A stretch of 22,423 nucleotides of DNA from JAYVYM01 sp046593925 (GTDB lineage: Bacteria; Actinomycetota; Actinomycetes; Mycobacteriales; SCTD01). The notes under the pieces are model-generated. The model was given only the letters and a program-made list of their open reading frames with translations, searched no databases and was not told the origin of the DNA. Each line of letters opens with the position of its first letter. Position 1 is the stretch's first letter. A program made the position numbers and the translations under genes. Of the stretch, positions 1 through 7,350 are shown in pieces. The DNA is taken from assembly GCA_046593925.1 (NCBI GenBank), contig JBKJQN010000036.1, forward strand, positions 1-22,423, given 5' to 3'.

Positions 1-194
1 GGCGAGCACGCGTCCAGCACCGCGCTCAGGGCCGCTGCATCCACCCGGCCGGTCAGCCCCAGACCACCGCAGCCCCCGCCGATCCACCGGCCCGGCGCCT
101 TACCTGAACCCAGGTAGTAGTCCTCCACCCCGCGGGCCACCGCCTGCAGGTAGTAGCCCTCCTGACCGCGGCCGAGCTTGCCGATGCTCAACAC
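1..194 (-). CDS. MobF/TrwC-family conjugative relaxase, N-terminal fragment (runs off left edge)
   Basis: The minus strand from a GTG at 194 stays open to the window edge and encodes about 64 residues starting (M)LSIGKLGRGQEGYYLQ. The opening 'MLSIGKL' followed by a tyrosine pair and 'VEDYYLGSG..PGRWIG' is typical of the N-terminus of TrwC/MobF relaxases. Those enzymes nick plasmid or ICE DNA at oriT through N-terminal tyrosines; the YY at residues 14-15 and DYY near 26 fit that region. Only the start of the relaxase domain is visible, so helicase domains and integrity cannot be judged. It reads away from the att-like tRNA fragment at 350-393, consistent with conjugation genes at one end of an integrative element. 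No strong ribosome-binding site precedes the GTG. Family call is good; function in this strain is unknown. Confidence 0.75.
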   Translation of the reverse strand, partial: MLSIGKLGRGQEGYYLQAVARGVEDYYLGSGKAPGRWIGGGCGGLGLTGRVDAAALSAVLDACS

Positions 195-315
195 CGAAAC
201 AGACCAAGATCATGGGGACGCAATGGGGCCGGAACCGCCAGCATCGGTCGACACCAGCCGACACCCCCAGGACGGCCGCACCCCCGCTGACCTGCGAAAA
301 CAGGATTCGGCGACA

Positions 316-1615
316 TCAGCCGTCACCGTCTGACACGTCCTCAAGCGCGCTCTTAATCCGCGGGTTCGGGGTTCGAGTCCCTGGCGGCGCACCCATCGGC
401 AAGCCTCTGACCAGGGGCCTTGTCGCGTTGCTTAGATTCGCTGTGATCATCTTGTCCTCTGGACGGGCTGATCGATGACGGAGTGCTGACGCAGCCGCAC
501 GGGCGTCGCCCGCGGCTGCCCGCGGGATGACGTCGGCGACCGCCTCGGCCGCCGCGTGGGCAACGGCCGGCAGGACGCTGGTGTAGGTGTCAGCGGTGAT
601 CGCCAGGGAGCTATGACCGAGCTGCTCAGAGACGACCTTGAGCGGCACACCCGCGGCCAGCGCGAGGCTGGCCGCGGTGTGTCTCAGGTCGTGCAGGCGG
701 ATGGGAGGCAGGCCCGCTTTGCGGTGCAGCTGCTCAAACACTGTCGTGACGGTGTCCGGGTGCAGCTGGGAGCCGTCCTCCCGGGTGAACATGAGCCCGC
801 TGTCCTGCCAGGCGCTCCCCCATGTGCTTCGTTCGCCGGCTTGGGTGACTCGCCAGCTACGCAGCACCGCAACGGAGCGGCCGTCCAGGGTGACGGCCCT
901 TGCGCCGCTGTCGGTCTTGGGGTCACCGACCTCAGTCGCCCAGCCGAGCTGGATGACCTGCTGGGTGATCCGGACGACGCCGCGGGCGAGGTCCGCGTCC
1001 TGCCAGCGCAGCCCGACCGCTTCGCCGCGTCGTAGGCCGCGGTAGGCGATGAGGTGGAACATCGGGTAGCGCCGGTGTCCGGCCGCCCGGCTGTCCAGAC
1101 GGCGACGGCCGGACGGACGCCGTGGCGGATCCAGTCGGCGACCCGATCCTCAGACCAGACCCCAGCTCTGGGGCGGCGGCCGCTTGCCAGCTCGACGTGC
1201 TGCGCAGGGTTGTGACCGAGGAGCTTGCGCTTGCAAGCGCTGCCGAGCGCCGACATGAGCGTCGCGTGCACCCGGCGAATACGCGCCGAGGTGAGCGGCT
1301 TACGGAGCGCAGCGGCCGTCGGGCCGCAACCAGCCGATCGAGCTCGTGTGACGGACGCGGGCTGGTCGTCCCGAGCTCGCCCATGGCGCGGTACAGCCGC
1401 TCGATGTCGACCTCGCGAAGGTCGTCGAGGCGAACGTGCCCCAGACCCGGGCGCAGGTAGAGGTCGATGTGTTCCTGGTAGGAGCGCCGCGTGCTGGCTC
1501 GCAGCCGGCCCTTGCCCCCGAGCCACTGGTCGAGGTACTCCATCACCGTCAGGCGCGTCCGCTCCACGTAGGACCCACGGTCGAGCTGAGCCAGCGAGTC
1601 TGTCAGGGCCGGATT
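316..1615 (-). pseudogene. Tyrosine recombinase/integrase, broken by two frameshifts
   Basis: Three minus-strand frames together spell one phage/ICE-type tyrosine integrase. About 1612-1315 gives the SAM-like N-terminal region (LTDSLAQLDRGSYVERT, then the EYLDQWL and STRRSYQEHI core-binding motifs). About 1310-1066 continues it (RRVHATLMSALGSACKRK, NPAQHVEL). 1062-316 is the catalytic domain, with the first Arg in RGLRRGEAVGLRW, the box HDLRHTAASLA, GHSS and the nucleophile Tyr in TADTYTSVLP. Frame changes are needed near 1310 and 1065, and no recognisable start or N-terminal AP2-like domain remains above 1615. All visible catalytic residues are kept, so inactivation rests on the frameshifts. 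The reading frame runs through the tRNA-Lys fragment antisense and ends at 316, so the last ~25 residues are an att-site artefact. The integrase points at the att site, as in many actinobacterial ICEs. Confidence 0.8.
350..393 (+). other. 3' half of tRNA-Lys(CUU), probable att site of an integrative element
   Basis: This 44-base stretch reads as the 3' half of a tRNA-Lys(CUU): anticodon loop CTCTTAAT, then CCGC, variable loop, T-arm with GGTTCGAGTCC, and acceptor strand GGCGGCGC-A-CC. The bases to its left (TCAAGCGCG) cannot form the D-arm, the matching acceptor strand or the other anticodon-stem strand (GCGGA expected). The gene is therefore cut at the anticodon loop and is not a working tRNA. 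Tyrosine integrases commonly recombine between the anticodon loop and the 3' end of a tRNA, leaving such a copy as attR or attP. The adjacent integrase pseudogene and the relaxase start on the other side support this. Confidence 0.75.
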
Positions 1616-1848
1616 GGGGACCGCTGCCCGCGACGGCAACAAACGCGTCTGGCCGTCCGCTCGCCTTCCGAAGCAAGCACTCAGCCGCAGATGAGGATGG
1701 GTGCTGACCTGCTGCGCACCCGGCCCGTCCACCGGCATCGCGCGGCTCCTCGACACTGTCGGACCCTGGGTTGCTGCTCCCAGACGAGGGCCGACCCGGA
1801 CATCCCAGACCGAGGTTCGGGAGAGTACGGCCTCACGTTGATCCGGGC

Positions 1849-2304
1849 TCACCACACGCGGTACGGCAGGAACTTCCCGTTGAGGGTCAGGACGGCGCGG
1901 TCGCCCTTGGGGTCGGCCTGCCTTTTCACGTCCAGCTCGAAGTCAATGGCGCTCACGATCCCGTCGCCGAACTCCTCGCCGACGAGCTCACGGATCGTCG
2001 CGCCGTAAACCTGGACCATCTCGGTCAGCCGATACACCAGCGGGTCGCTCAGGTCGACCGCCATCGCCGTACGGTCCGGCGGGAGCTGCATAGCGAGCTC
2101 CACCTCTCCGGGTACGTCCAGCAGCCGGCAGACCGTCGCAGCCTGCTCGGCCGTGAGCGTCTGCTGACCGAGCACGGCAGACGTCGACCAGACCACGCTG
2201 CGGTCCAGCGCCTGCGCGACGTGGGCCCAGGGGATAGCTGCCGCACGCTTGGCCGCGACCGCGACAGTGGCCGCCTGCAGGCGGGTCAGGGCCTGTCCCG
2301 TCAT
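1849..2304 (-). CDS. cynS: Cyanase (cyanate hydratase)
   Basis: This 151-residue protein matches the usual length and two-part layout of cyanase: an N-terminal helical, DNA-binding-like domain (residues 1-80) and a C-terminal catalytic domain. Cyanase converts cyanate plus bicarbonate to ammonia and CO2 in the cytoplasm as a decamer. The C-terminal region YRLTEMVQVYG...GDGIVSAIDF...DVKRQADPKGDRAVLTLNGK closely follows the E. coli enzyme. The catalytic Arg, Glu and Ser fall at R92, E95 and S118. The ATG at 2304 is preceded by GAGGAGG five bases upstream, which fixes the start. No cynT-type carbonic anhydrase or cynX transporter is adjacent, so it stands alone beside degraded genes. It may consume cyanate from urea or carbamoyl phosphate breakdown or thiocyanate oxidation; the substrate source is not shown here. 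Confidence 0.93.
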   Translation of the reverse strand: MTGQALTRLQAATVAVAAKRAAAIPWAHVAQALDRSVVWSTSAVLGQQTLTAEQAATVCRLLDVPGEVELAMQLPPDRTAMAVDLSDPLVYRLTEMVQVYGATIRELVGEEFGDGIVSAIDFELDVKRQADPKGDRAVLTLNGKFLPYRVW

Positions 2305-2334
2305 GGGACCTCCTCGCGGCGTCGATACCGAACC

Positions 2335-2688
2335 CTACGACGGTCCGGGGAACCTCCGATCCGTTGCCCCGCAAGTCGCCATCGCGGTCGCACGCGCCAC
2401 GCACGGCCCCCACGCCACCAGGTGGTGACGAGCCCTTCGCGGCACGGTCGGCCCCGACGCCGCCCCCCGCGCTGCGGTCAACGGACGGTCGGTGATGCGA
2501 CGGACCGCCAGGTACACCATCGCGACGACCAGCGCGGAACTGGTCGTGCGACCCGACGGCAGCGCCGCGCCACGGGCGTGGGTGGCCCAGTCGATCACGG
2601 GTCGTCGGGGCCGGCCGACCCCGACGACCAGGGCGAGGCGGACGAGCTGTCCGGCCGCGAGCGGCATGGCGGTCAGCAAGGCACCCAC
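2335..2688 (-). pseudogene. Remnant of a PAP2-superfamily membrane phosphatase
   Basis: A minus-strand stretch reads ...LVRLALVVGVGRPRRPVIDWATHARGAALPSGRTTSSALVVAMVYLAVRR. This resembles the middle of PAP2/phosphatidic-acid phosphatase-like proteins, with the motif 'VGRPRPP' and, about 20 residues on, 'FPSGHTTSSAL'. The motif histidine is Arg here (PSGRTTSS), the following half with the SRxxxGxHxxxD motif is missing, and the N-terminal helices can only be guessed in other frames up to about 2870. I read it as a dead gene. The rest of the 627-base interval 2305-2931 shows no other gene that I can support. The match is short, so the family call is moderate. Confidence 0.45.
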
Positions 2689-2882
2689 TCAGCGCCGGGT
2701 CCTCCCGAGGCGTCCGACCCCGCCGGTGCCGTCACAGGTGGTGACCGGCCCGGTCCTGCTCGTCGTACGCCGCACCCGCGAAATGCCTCCCGTCGGGTGC
2801 CCTTGTCCGTGAGCACGACGAAGAGGCCGGCAAGGACAAGTGTCTTCGCGCTTCCACGGCCCCGATCGCAGCACGCTAGCCG

Positions 2883-2928
2883 TGGTATAAGGAGGACCCC
2901 TCGAAGGGGGCAACCCAGCCGGGGAGAG
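2883..2928 (+). promoter_or_regulatory. Possible promoter, small inverted repeat and RBS ahead of the SBP56 gene
   Basis: Upstream of the ATG at 2932 lie a -10-like TATAAG (2886-2891), an inverted repeat CCCCT-CGA-AGGGG (2897-2909) and a GGGGAGAG ribosome-binding site ending about three bases before the start. The repeat could be an operator or a 5' leader hairpin. It lacks the TA flanks of the CsoR/CstR-type site found at 20118-20131. No clear -35 element is visible, so the promoter call is weak; the ribosome-binding site is better supported. Confidence 0.3.
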
Positions 2929-2931
2929 CAC

Positions 2932-4380
2932 ATGAGCCAAGCAGCCGGTGCAGGCCACGACGAGGTGTCGTCTGCACCGATGGACCCGACATTCTACCGC
3001 AGTGCCGCGGAAGCCATCGCGGCCCCGACCGAGAAGCTCGCGTATGTCGTGGCGTTCGACCGGGCCGGGGAGCGCCCTGATGCCCTGACCGTCATCGACG
3101 TCGACGAGTCCTCGGCCCACTACGCCACGGTCGTGGGCTGGACCGCCCTTCCGACCAGCGGGGACGAGCTGCATCACTTCGGCTGGAACGCCTGCTCCAG
3201 TGCGCTGATGCACGAGGGCCACGACATGGGCACCGAGGGGCTGCAGCGGCGCTACCTGTTGCTGCCCGGCATCCGCAGCTCCCGCATCCACGTCTACGAC
3301 ACCCAGCCCGACCCCCGCGCGCCTCGGCTGCACAAGACGATCGAGGCCGCCGAGCTCGCGGCCAAGGCCGGCTACTCCCGCCCGCACACCCTGCACTGCG
3401 GCCCGGACGGGATCTTCCTGACCTGCCTCGGCGGGGCCGACGGGGCGGAGGGGCCGGGCGGGATCGCGCTGCTGGACCACAACACCTTCGACGTGCTCCG
3501 GGCCTGGGAGACCGACCGCGGCGCGCAGTACCTCGCGTACGACGCCTGGTGGCACCTCAACCAGAACACGCTCATCACCAGCGAGTGGGGCACCCCGTCG
3601 ATGATCGAGGACGGCATCGTGCCGGAGCTGCTGCTGGGCCAGAAGTACGGCCACACGGTGCACTTCTGGGACCTCGCCGCGGGCCGCAACCTGCAGTCGG
3701 TGGACCTCGGTGCCGAGCACCAGATGGCGCTCGAGCTGCGCCCCTCGCACGATCCCGATGCGACGTGGGGGTTCGTTGGCGTCGTGGTGTCCACGGCCGA
3801 CCTGTCGGCCTCGGTGTGGCGCTGGCACCGTGACGGCGAGCAGTGGAAGGTCGACAAGGTCATCACCATCCCGGCCGAGCCCGCGGACGCGGCCGACCTG
3901 CCGCCAGCGCTTCAGCCGTTCGGCGCGGTCCCGCCGCTGGTGACCGACATCGACCTTTCGGTGGACGACCAGATGCTCTACGTGTCCTGCTGGGGCACCG
4001 GCGAGCTCAAGCAGTACGACGTGTCCGACCCGGCGAACCCGCGCGAGGTCGGGTCGGTCAGGCTGGGTGGCATCGTCAGGCGGGCCGCACACCCGTCGGC
4101 CCCGTCGGAGCCGCTGAGCGGCGGCCCGCAGATGGTCGAGGTCAGCCTGGACGGGCGGCGGGTCTATGTCACCAACTCGCTCTACGGCTCGTGGGACGAC
4201 CAGTTCTACCCGGACGGCGTCGGGAGCTGGATGGCCAAGATGGACGCGGACCCGGCGACCGGCGGACTCACCCTGGACGAGCGCTTCTTTCCGCACGGGG
4301 ACGAGTTCCGCGGCCTACGGGTGCACCAGGTGCGTCTGCAGGGGGGCGATGCCTCCTCGGACTCCTACTGCTACCGCTGA
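2932..4380 (+). CDS. SBP56/selenium-binding protein family, probable methanethiol oxidase
   Basis: This 482-residue protein is a full-length member of the SBP56 family (human SELENBP1, bacterial MtoX). Family members with known activity oxidise methanethiol to formaldehyde, H2S and H2O2 using copper. Family landmarks in order are SGDELHHFGWNACSS (78-90), RRYLLLPGIRSSRIHV, a beta-propeller core with SEWGTPSMIEDG and GHTVHFWDL, TDIDLSVDDQMLYVSCWGTGELKQYD, and the C-terminal GGDASSDSYCY. The Cys equivalent to the selenium-binding Cys of SELENBP1 is C88, but the second Cys of the usual CSSC is Ala (CSSA), followed by a His/Met-containing stretch, LMHEGHDMG. The reading frame is open far upstream, but the ATG at 2932 has a good ribosome-binding site and homologues begin nearby. 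There is no signal peptide at this start, so it appears cytoplasmic, unlike exported MtoX. The substrate is inferred from the family only. Confidence 0.88.
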   Translation: MSQAAGAGHDEVSSAPMDPTFYRSAAEAIAAPTEKLAYVVAFDRAGERPDALTVIDVDESSAHYATVVGWTALPTSGDELHHFGWNACSSALMHEGHDMGTEGLQRRYLLLPGIRSSRIHVYDTQPDPRAPRLHKTIEAAELAAKAGYSRPHTLHCGPDGIFLTCLGGADGAEGPGGIALLDHNTFDVLRAWETDRGAQYLAYDAWWHLNQNTLITSEWGTPSMIEDGIVPELLLGQKYGHTVHFWDLAAGRNLQSVDLGAEHQMALELRPSHDPDATWGFVGVVVSTADLSASVWRWHRDGEQWKVDKVITIPAEPADAADLPPALQPFGAVPPLVTDIDLSVDDQMLYVSCWGTGELKQYDVSDPANPREVGSVRLGGIVRRAAHPSAPSEPLSGGPQMVEVSLDGRRVYVTNSLYGSWDDQFYPDGVGSWMAKMDADPATGGLTLDERFFPHGDEFRGLRVHQVRLQGGDASSDSYCYR

Positions 4381-4423
4381 CTTGGGCACTCAGCCGCCCC
4401 GGGAGAACATCCGCGACCAGGGG

Positions 4424-4735
4424 TCACCGCGGAAGCGAGTTCAGCATGGCGTGAGCTCGACGTCGTCGAGCCGTTGGCAGGCGCGGCGTTCGACGCCCAG
4501 CCGGGTGAGCGCCTCGCCGCGCTCGGTTAGATCGGCGTGGGCTCGCCTTCGCAGCCATGTCGTCGGTGGCGTTCTCGATCACCTCGATCACCCGGATCAG
4601 CAGCAGCGCGAGCCAGCAGAGCTGGACGTGGGCGCGGATCCGGTCTTCGCGGTGGTGGAACACCAGAAGCAGCATCATCCGCCCAGGTCAAGACCTCTGC
4701 TGAAAACCTTGGCTCACCCAAGGACGACACAAAGG
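4424..4735 (-). pseudogene. C-terminal remnant of an IS1634-like transposase
   Basis: The minus strand encodes VFHHREDRIRAHVQLCWLALLLIRVIE, which resembles the conserved 'V[FY]HR.EDRIRAHV.LCWLALLLIR' segment near the end of actinobacterial IS1634-type DDE transposases. The reading frame is lost on both sides. Upstream, short sense-like pieces occur in another frame (GEPRFSAEVLTWADD near 4680-4725). Downstream, the frame drifts into arginine-rich sequence and stops at 4424. No terminal inverted repeats or target duplications were recognised. The 408-base interval 4381-4788 contains nothing else that I can name. Confidence 0.6.
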
Positions 4736-4788
4736 CGTAGACCGGCGGGCCTGGCGCCTGAGCACTCCCTGCGGCACGCTCAGGTGTC

Positions 4789-6480
4789 GTGGTCCGTAGT
4801 CGCCTGACTCACCTGACCGGGTCCGCAGCCGTGCCTGACTCCGTCGTCCGACGGCCACTGCGCCGCGCCCAGGTCTCGTTCGCCCTGATGTGGGCGGGTG
4901 AGAGCGCCTTCATGGTGGCGATCGCGGTGGTGGCGTTCCGGGAGGACGGCGTCGCCGCAGTCGGCGTCGTGACTGCGGTGCGGATGGCGACGGCGGCGCT
5001 CCTTACGCCCTTCCTTGCCACCAAGGCGGACCGCATCCGCCGCGAGGCGGTACTGACCGGCATTGGGATCGTCCGCGGGGTGGCCCTGGCGGGCGCCGCC
5101 GTCGTCACCGCGGCGGACGGCCCGCCGGCGGCGACGTACGGCTGCGCGGCCCTCGCGACGGTCGCGCTGGGGCTGTACCGGCCGGCCCACTCGGCCCTGC
5201 TGCCCGCCCTGGCTCACTCCCCGCGCGACCTGACCAGCGCCAACGCGGTGCGCGGGATGCTGGACTCGCTGTCGGCGCTGGGGGGACCGGTGGCCGCCAG
5301 CGCGATCCTCGCGACGGGTGGAGCCTCGGCGGTGTTCGCGGTGTGCTCCGCGATGTCGCTGCTCGGCGGGCTCGTCGTTGTGGCGCTCCCGTACGACGCC
5401 CCACCACGGGCGGGGTCGGCGCGCGTCCCGGTGGGCCGATCCATCGTCCAGGGGTTCGCGACCATCGCCGGCAACCGCGACCTGGCGCTGGTCACCACCC
5501 TCGGGTTGGTGCAGACGTTCACCCGCGGGTGCATGACGGTGCTGGTCGTCGTCGTCGCCCTCGACCTGATCCGCACGGGTGAGCCGGGCGTCGGGATCCT
5601 CAGCGCAGCCGTCGGGGCCGGCGGTGTGCTGGGCTCCGTGTGCGCCCTGGCGCTCGTGGGGCGAGGCGGCCTCGCCAGCTGGTTCGGGGTCGGGGTCGCG
5701 CTGTTCGGCGCGCCGCTGGCGCTGCTGGGCGTCTTCCCCGAGGAGGCAGCGGCCCTGGGCCTGCTCGCCCTGGTGGGCGTGGGCAACTCCCTCATCGACG
5801 TCGCCGGATTTACCATCCTGGCCCGGCGGACGGACGAGGCCGGGCTGGCTCGCACGTTTGTGGGCTTCGAGGCGGTCCTGACCCTCGGGGTCGCGCTCGG
5901 CGGGCTGGTGGCCCCGCTCGCCGTCGAGGCGCTCGGCCCGCGCGGCGCACTGGTCGCGGTCGGCCTGCTGGCGCCCGCCGCCGTGGCCGTGCGGCGCCCG
6001 GCGCTTCGGCGGCTCGACGGCGAGCTGCGGGTCCGGGACGCCGACATCAAGGTCCTGCGGCAGGTCCCCATGCTCGGCGCGCTGCCTGCGACAACCATCG
6101 AACAGCTCGCGGCCGGGGTCGAGCGTGCCGAGTTCGCGCCCGGCCAGGTGGTCTTCGAGCAGGGTGACGGCGGGGACGGGTACTACGTGGTCCTGTCCGG
6201 CCGCGCAGAGGTAGTGCGGGACGGACGAACGGTCAACACGCTCGTCCGGGGTACCAGCTTCGGCGACGTCGCCCTGCTGGCCGAGGTGCCCCGGACCGCC
6301 ACGGTCCGCGCGTCCGGCGGCGCGCCCCTGTGCGTGGCCGTCCTGCGACGGACGGCCTTCCTCACGGCCGTGACCGGCTACCCGGCGAGCGCCGCCGCAG
6401 GACTCGACGCCGTGACCGAGGTCCGGGCGCGGGACACGTCACGGCTGCCGGCCGCGACCGAGGATGGGTCTGCTTGCTGA
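4789..6480 (+). CDS. MFS transporter fused to a C-terminal cyclic-nucleotide-binding domain
   Basis: The 563-residue product has two parts. Residues about 25-400 form a major-facilitator membrane domain with roughly 12 hydrophobic segments and an AxxAxRIRRE-like cytoplasmic loop near 80 (ATKADRIRREAVL). Residues about 424-530 form a CNB domain: FAPGQVVFEQGDGGDGYYVVLSGRAEV, then a phosphate-binding cassette FGDVALLAEVPRTATV, with Asp where Glu is usual (D493) and the phosphate-contacting Arg kept (R502). M. tuberculosis Rv3239c and Rv3728 have an MFS-CNB-patatin order; here the patatin part is absent, although a patatin remnant lies at 12028-12770. The transported compound is unknown. A GTG at 4831 is an alternative start that would shorten it by 14 residues; neither start has a strong ribosome-binding site. 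Confidence 0.85.
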   Translation: MVRSRLTHLTGSAAVPDSVVRRPLRRAQVSFALMWAGESAFMVAIAVVAFREDGVAAVGVVTAVRMATAALLTPFLATKADRIRREAVLTGIGIVRGVALAGAAVVTAADGPPAATYGCAALATVALGLYRPAHSALLPALAHSPRDLTSANAVRGMLDSLSALGGPVAASAILATGGASAVFAVCSAMSLLGGLVVVALPYDAPPRAGSARVPVGRSIVQGFATIAGNRDLALVTTLGLVQTFTRGCMTVLVVVVALDLIRTGEPGVGILSAAVGAGGVLGSVCALALVGRGGLASWFGVGVALFGAPLALLGVFPEEAAALGLLALVGVGNSLIDVAGFTILARRTDEAGLARTFVGFEAVLTLGVALGGLVAPLAVEALGPRGALVAVGLLAPAAVAVRRPALRRLDGELRVRDADIKVLRQVPMLGALPATTIEQLAAGVERAEFAPGQVVFEQGDGGDGYYVVLSGRAEVVRDGRTVNTLVRGTSFGDVALLAEVPRTATVRASGGAPLCVAVLRRTAFLTAVTGYPASAAAGLDAVTEVRARDTSRLPAATEDGSAC

Positions 6481-6553
6481 CGACAGCGCGCTCCGCGGGC
6501 CGAATGGCGGTGACCGGATCAGCCGGCCGTCCCGGGTCGTGATGTCGTCGATC

Positions 6554-6579
6554 TCGCCGGACCAGCGCTGGTCGGGCGA
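6554..6579. repeat. 26-base near-perfect palindrome
   Basis: The arms TCGCC and GGCGA flank a perfect 14-base core, GACCAGCGCTGGTC. Only one base pair (59/74) breaks symmetry over 26 bases. It lies 74 bases after the MFS-CNB stop and 61 bases before the DUF2652 start. It is not followed by a T-run, so it could be a T-less terminator or a protein-binding site for the downstream promoter. Confidence 0.55.
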
Positions 6580-6627
6580 CTCGGCAGTCAGTGCCTGCGA
6601 GCAGGTCAGGGGTGGGCCCTGGTCTGG

Positions 6628-6640
6628 TAACGTCCATAGA
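6628..6640 (+). promoter_or_regulatory. Putative -10 element of a leaderless promoter
   Basis: TAACGT at 6628-6633 lies exactly 12 to 7 bases before the ATG at 6640 and fits the actinobacterial TANNNT -10 consensus. There is no ribosome-binding site in front of the ATG. Together these suggest that transcription starts at the A of the start codon. The -35 region is weak (GTCAGG near 6605). Confidence 0.45.
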
Positions 6641-7350
6641 TGGCAACGCGGCGGGCGGTGCTGCTGATCGCAGACATCGGCGGGTACACCGATTATATGC
6701 AGTTTCACCGCAGCGTCCTCGGACACGCGGAAGCCGCCACGGCTCGCATGCTCGGCAAGGTCGTCGGTGCAGCGCGAGGGTTCGAACTGATCGAGATCGA
6801 GGGCGACGCGGCGTTCCTCTCGCGCAACGCGGCAGGGCTGGACGGCCCAAGCACGCTCGGCGCCGTAACCAGGGCAGCTTTCGCCATGCACGACGCCTTC
6901 CACAGGGAGCGTCAGCTCGTACAGCTCAACATGTGCCCTTGCGGCAGCTGCAAGCAGACCAGCGCCCTGAAGCTCAAGTTCGTCTCGCACGTCGGGGAGG
7001 TCGCCACCCAGACGATAAAGCGTCGCAAGAAACTGGTCGGGTTGGACGTCATCCACGTCCACCGCATGCTCAAGAACCCGGTCGACGTGCCGGAGTACCT
7101 CCTCGTCACCGATGAGCTCTTTCGCCTCGACGACACAGCCTCGTCCGAGGTAATGATGCAGGACCTCGACCTCGACCTCGAGGGGATCGGGCAGGTGCGG
7201 ACGCACTACGTCGACGTCGGCAAACTGGCCGTGCCGCCTCCTCGCCCGTCGTGGCCCCAGCGCATCGGCGGCACCCTCACCATGGCCGGACGAGGCATCC
7301 CCTACGCCGTCGGCCGGCGGCGTCCACCGGCGATCGCTTCCGCCGGCTGA
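6640..7350 (+). CDS. DUF2652 protein, resembles a class III nucleotide cyclase
   Basis: This 236-residue protein begins MATRRAVLLIADIGGYTDYM, the opening of DUF2652 proteins and of class III adenylate/guanylate cyclase catalytic domains (ADIxGYT). A second cyclase-like element, LIEIEGDAAFL, follows. D12 and D56 would be the two metal-binding aspartates. The helix that carries the transition-state Asn and Arg in true cyclases (VNxAARL) reads VGLDVIHVHRML here, so an Arg is kept but the Asn is not evident. A cysteine cluster, CPCGSC (99-104), suggests a metal or redox site. There are no membrane segments; the C-terminus from about 200 is Pro/Arg-rich. Whether it makes, binds or breaks a cyclic nucleotide is not known. 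It lies between two CNB-fusion genes and converges on the PIG-L-CNB gene. Confidence 0.75.
   Translation: MATRRAVLLIADIGGYTDYMQFHRSVLGHAEAATARMLGKVVGAARGFELIEIEGDAAFLSRNAAGLDGPSTLGAVTRAAFAMHDAFHRERQLVQLNMCPCGSCKQTSALKLKFVSHVGEVATQTIKRRKKLVGLDVIHVHRMLKNPVDVPEYLLVTDELFRLDDTASSEVMMQDLDLDLEGIGQVRTHYVDVGKLAVPPPRPSWPQRIGGTLTMAGRGIPYAVGRRRPPAIASAG

Noticed and set aside
350..393. Functional tRNA-Lys gene
   Set aside because: The 5' half (D-arm, acceptor 5' strand, anticodon-stem 5' strand) is missing; only the att-type 3' half is present.
1771..2931. An 869-codon open frame that would extend the SBP56 protein by about 390 residues at the N-terminus
   Set aside because: The extension runs antisense through cynS and the PAP2 remnant, is Arg/Pro/His-rich with no homology, and the ATG at 2932 has a good ribosome-binding site.
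2689..4296. 535-codon open frame on the minus strand
   Set aside because: It is antisense to the conserved SBP56 gene and composed of Arg/Val/Gly-rich shadow sequence typical of high-GC DNA.
4537..4740. 67-codon plus-strand frame ending in KTSAENLGSPKDDTKA
   Set aside because: It is the antisense of the transposase remnant, without ribosome-binding site or family resemblance.
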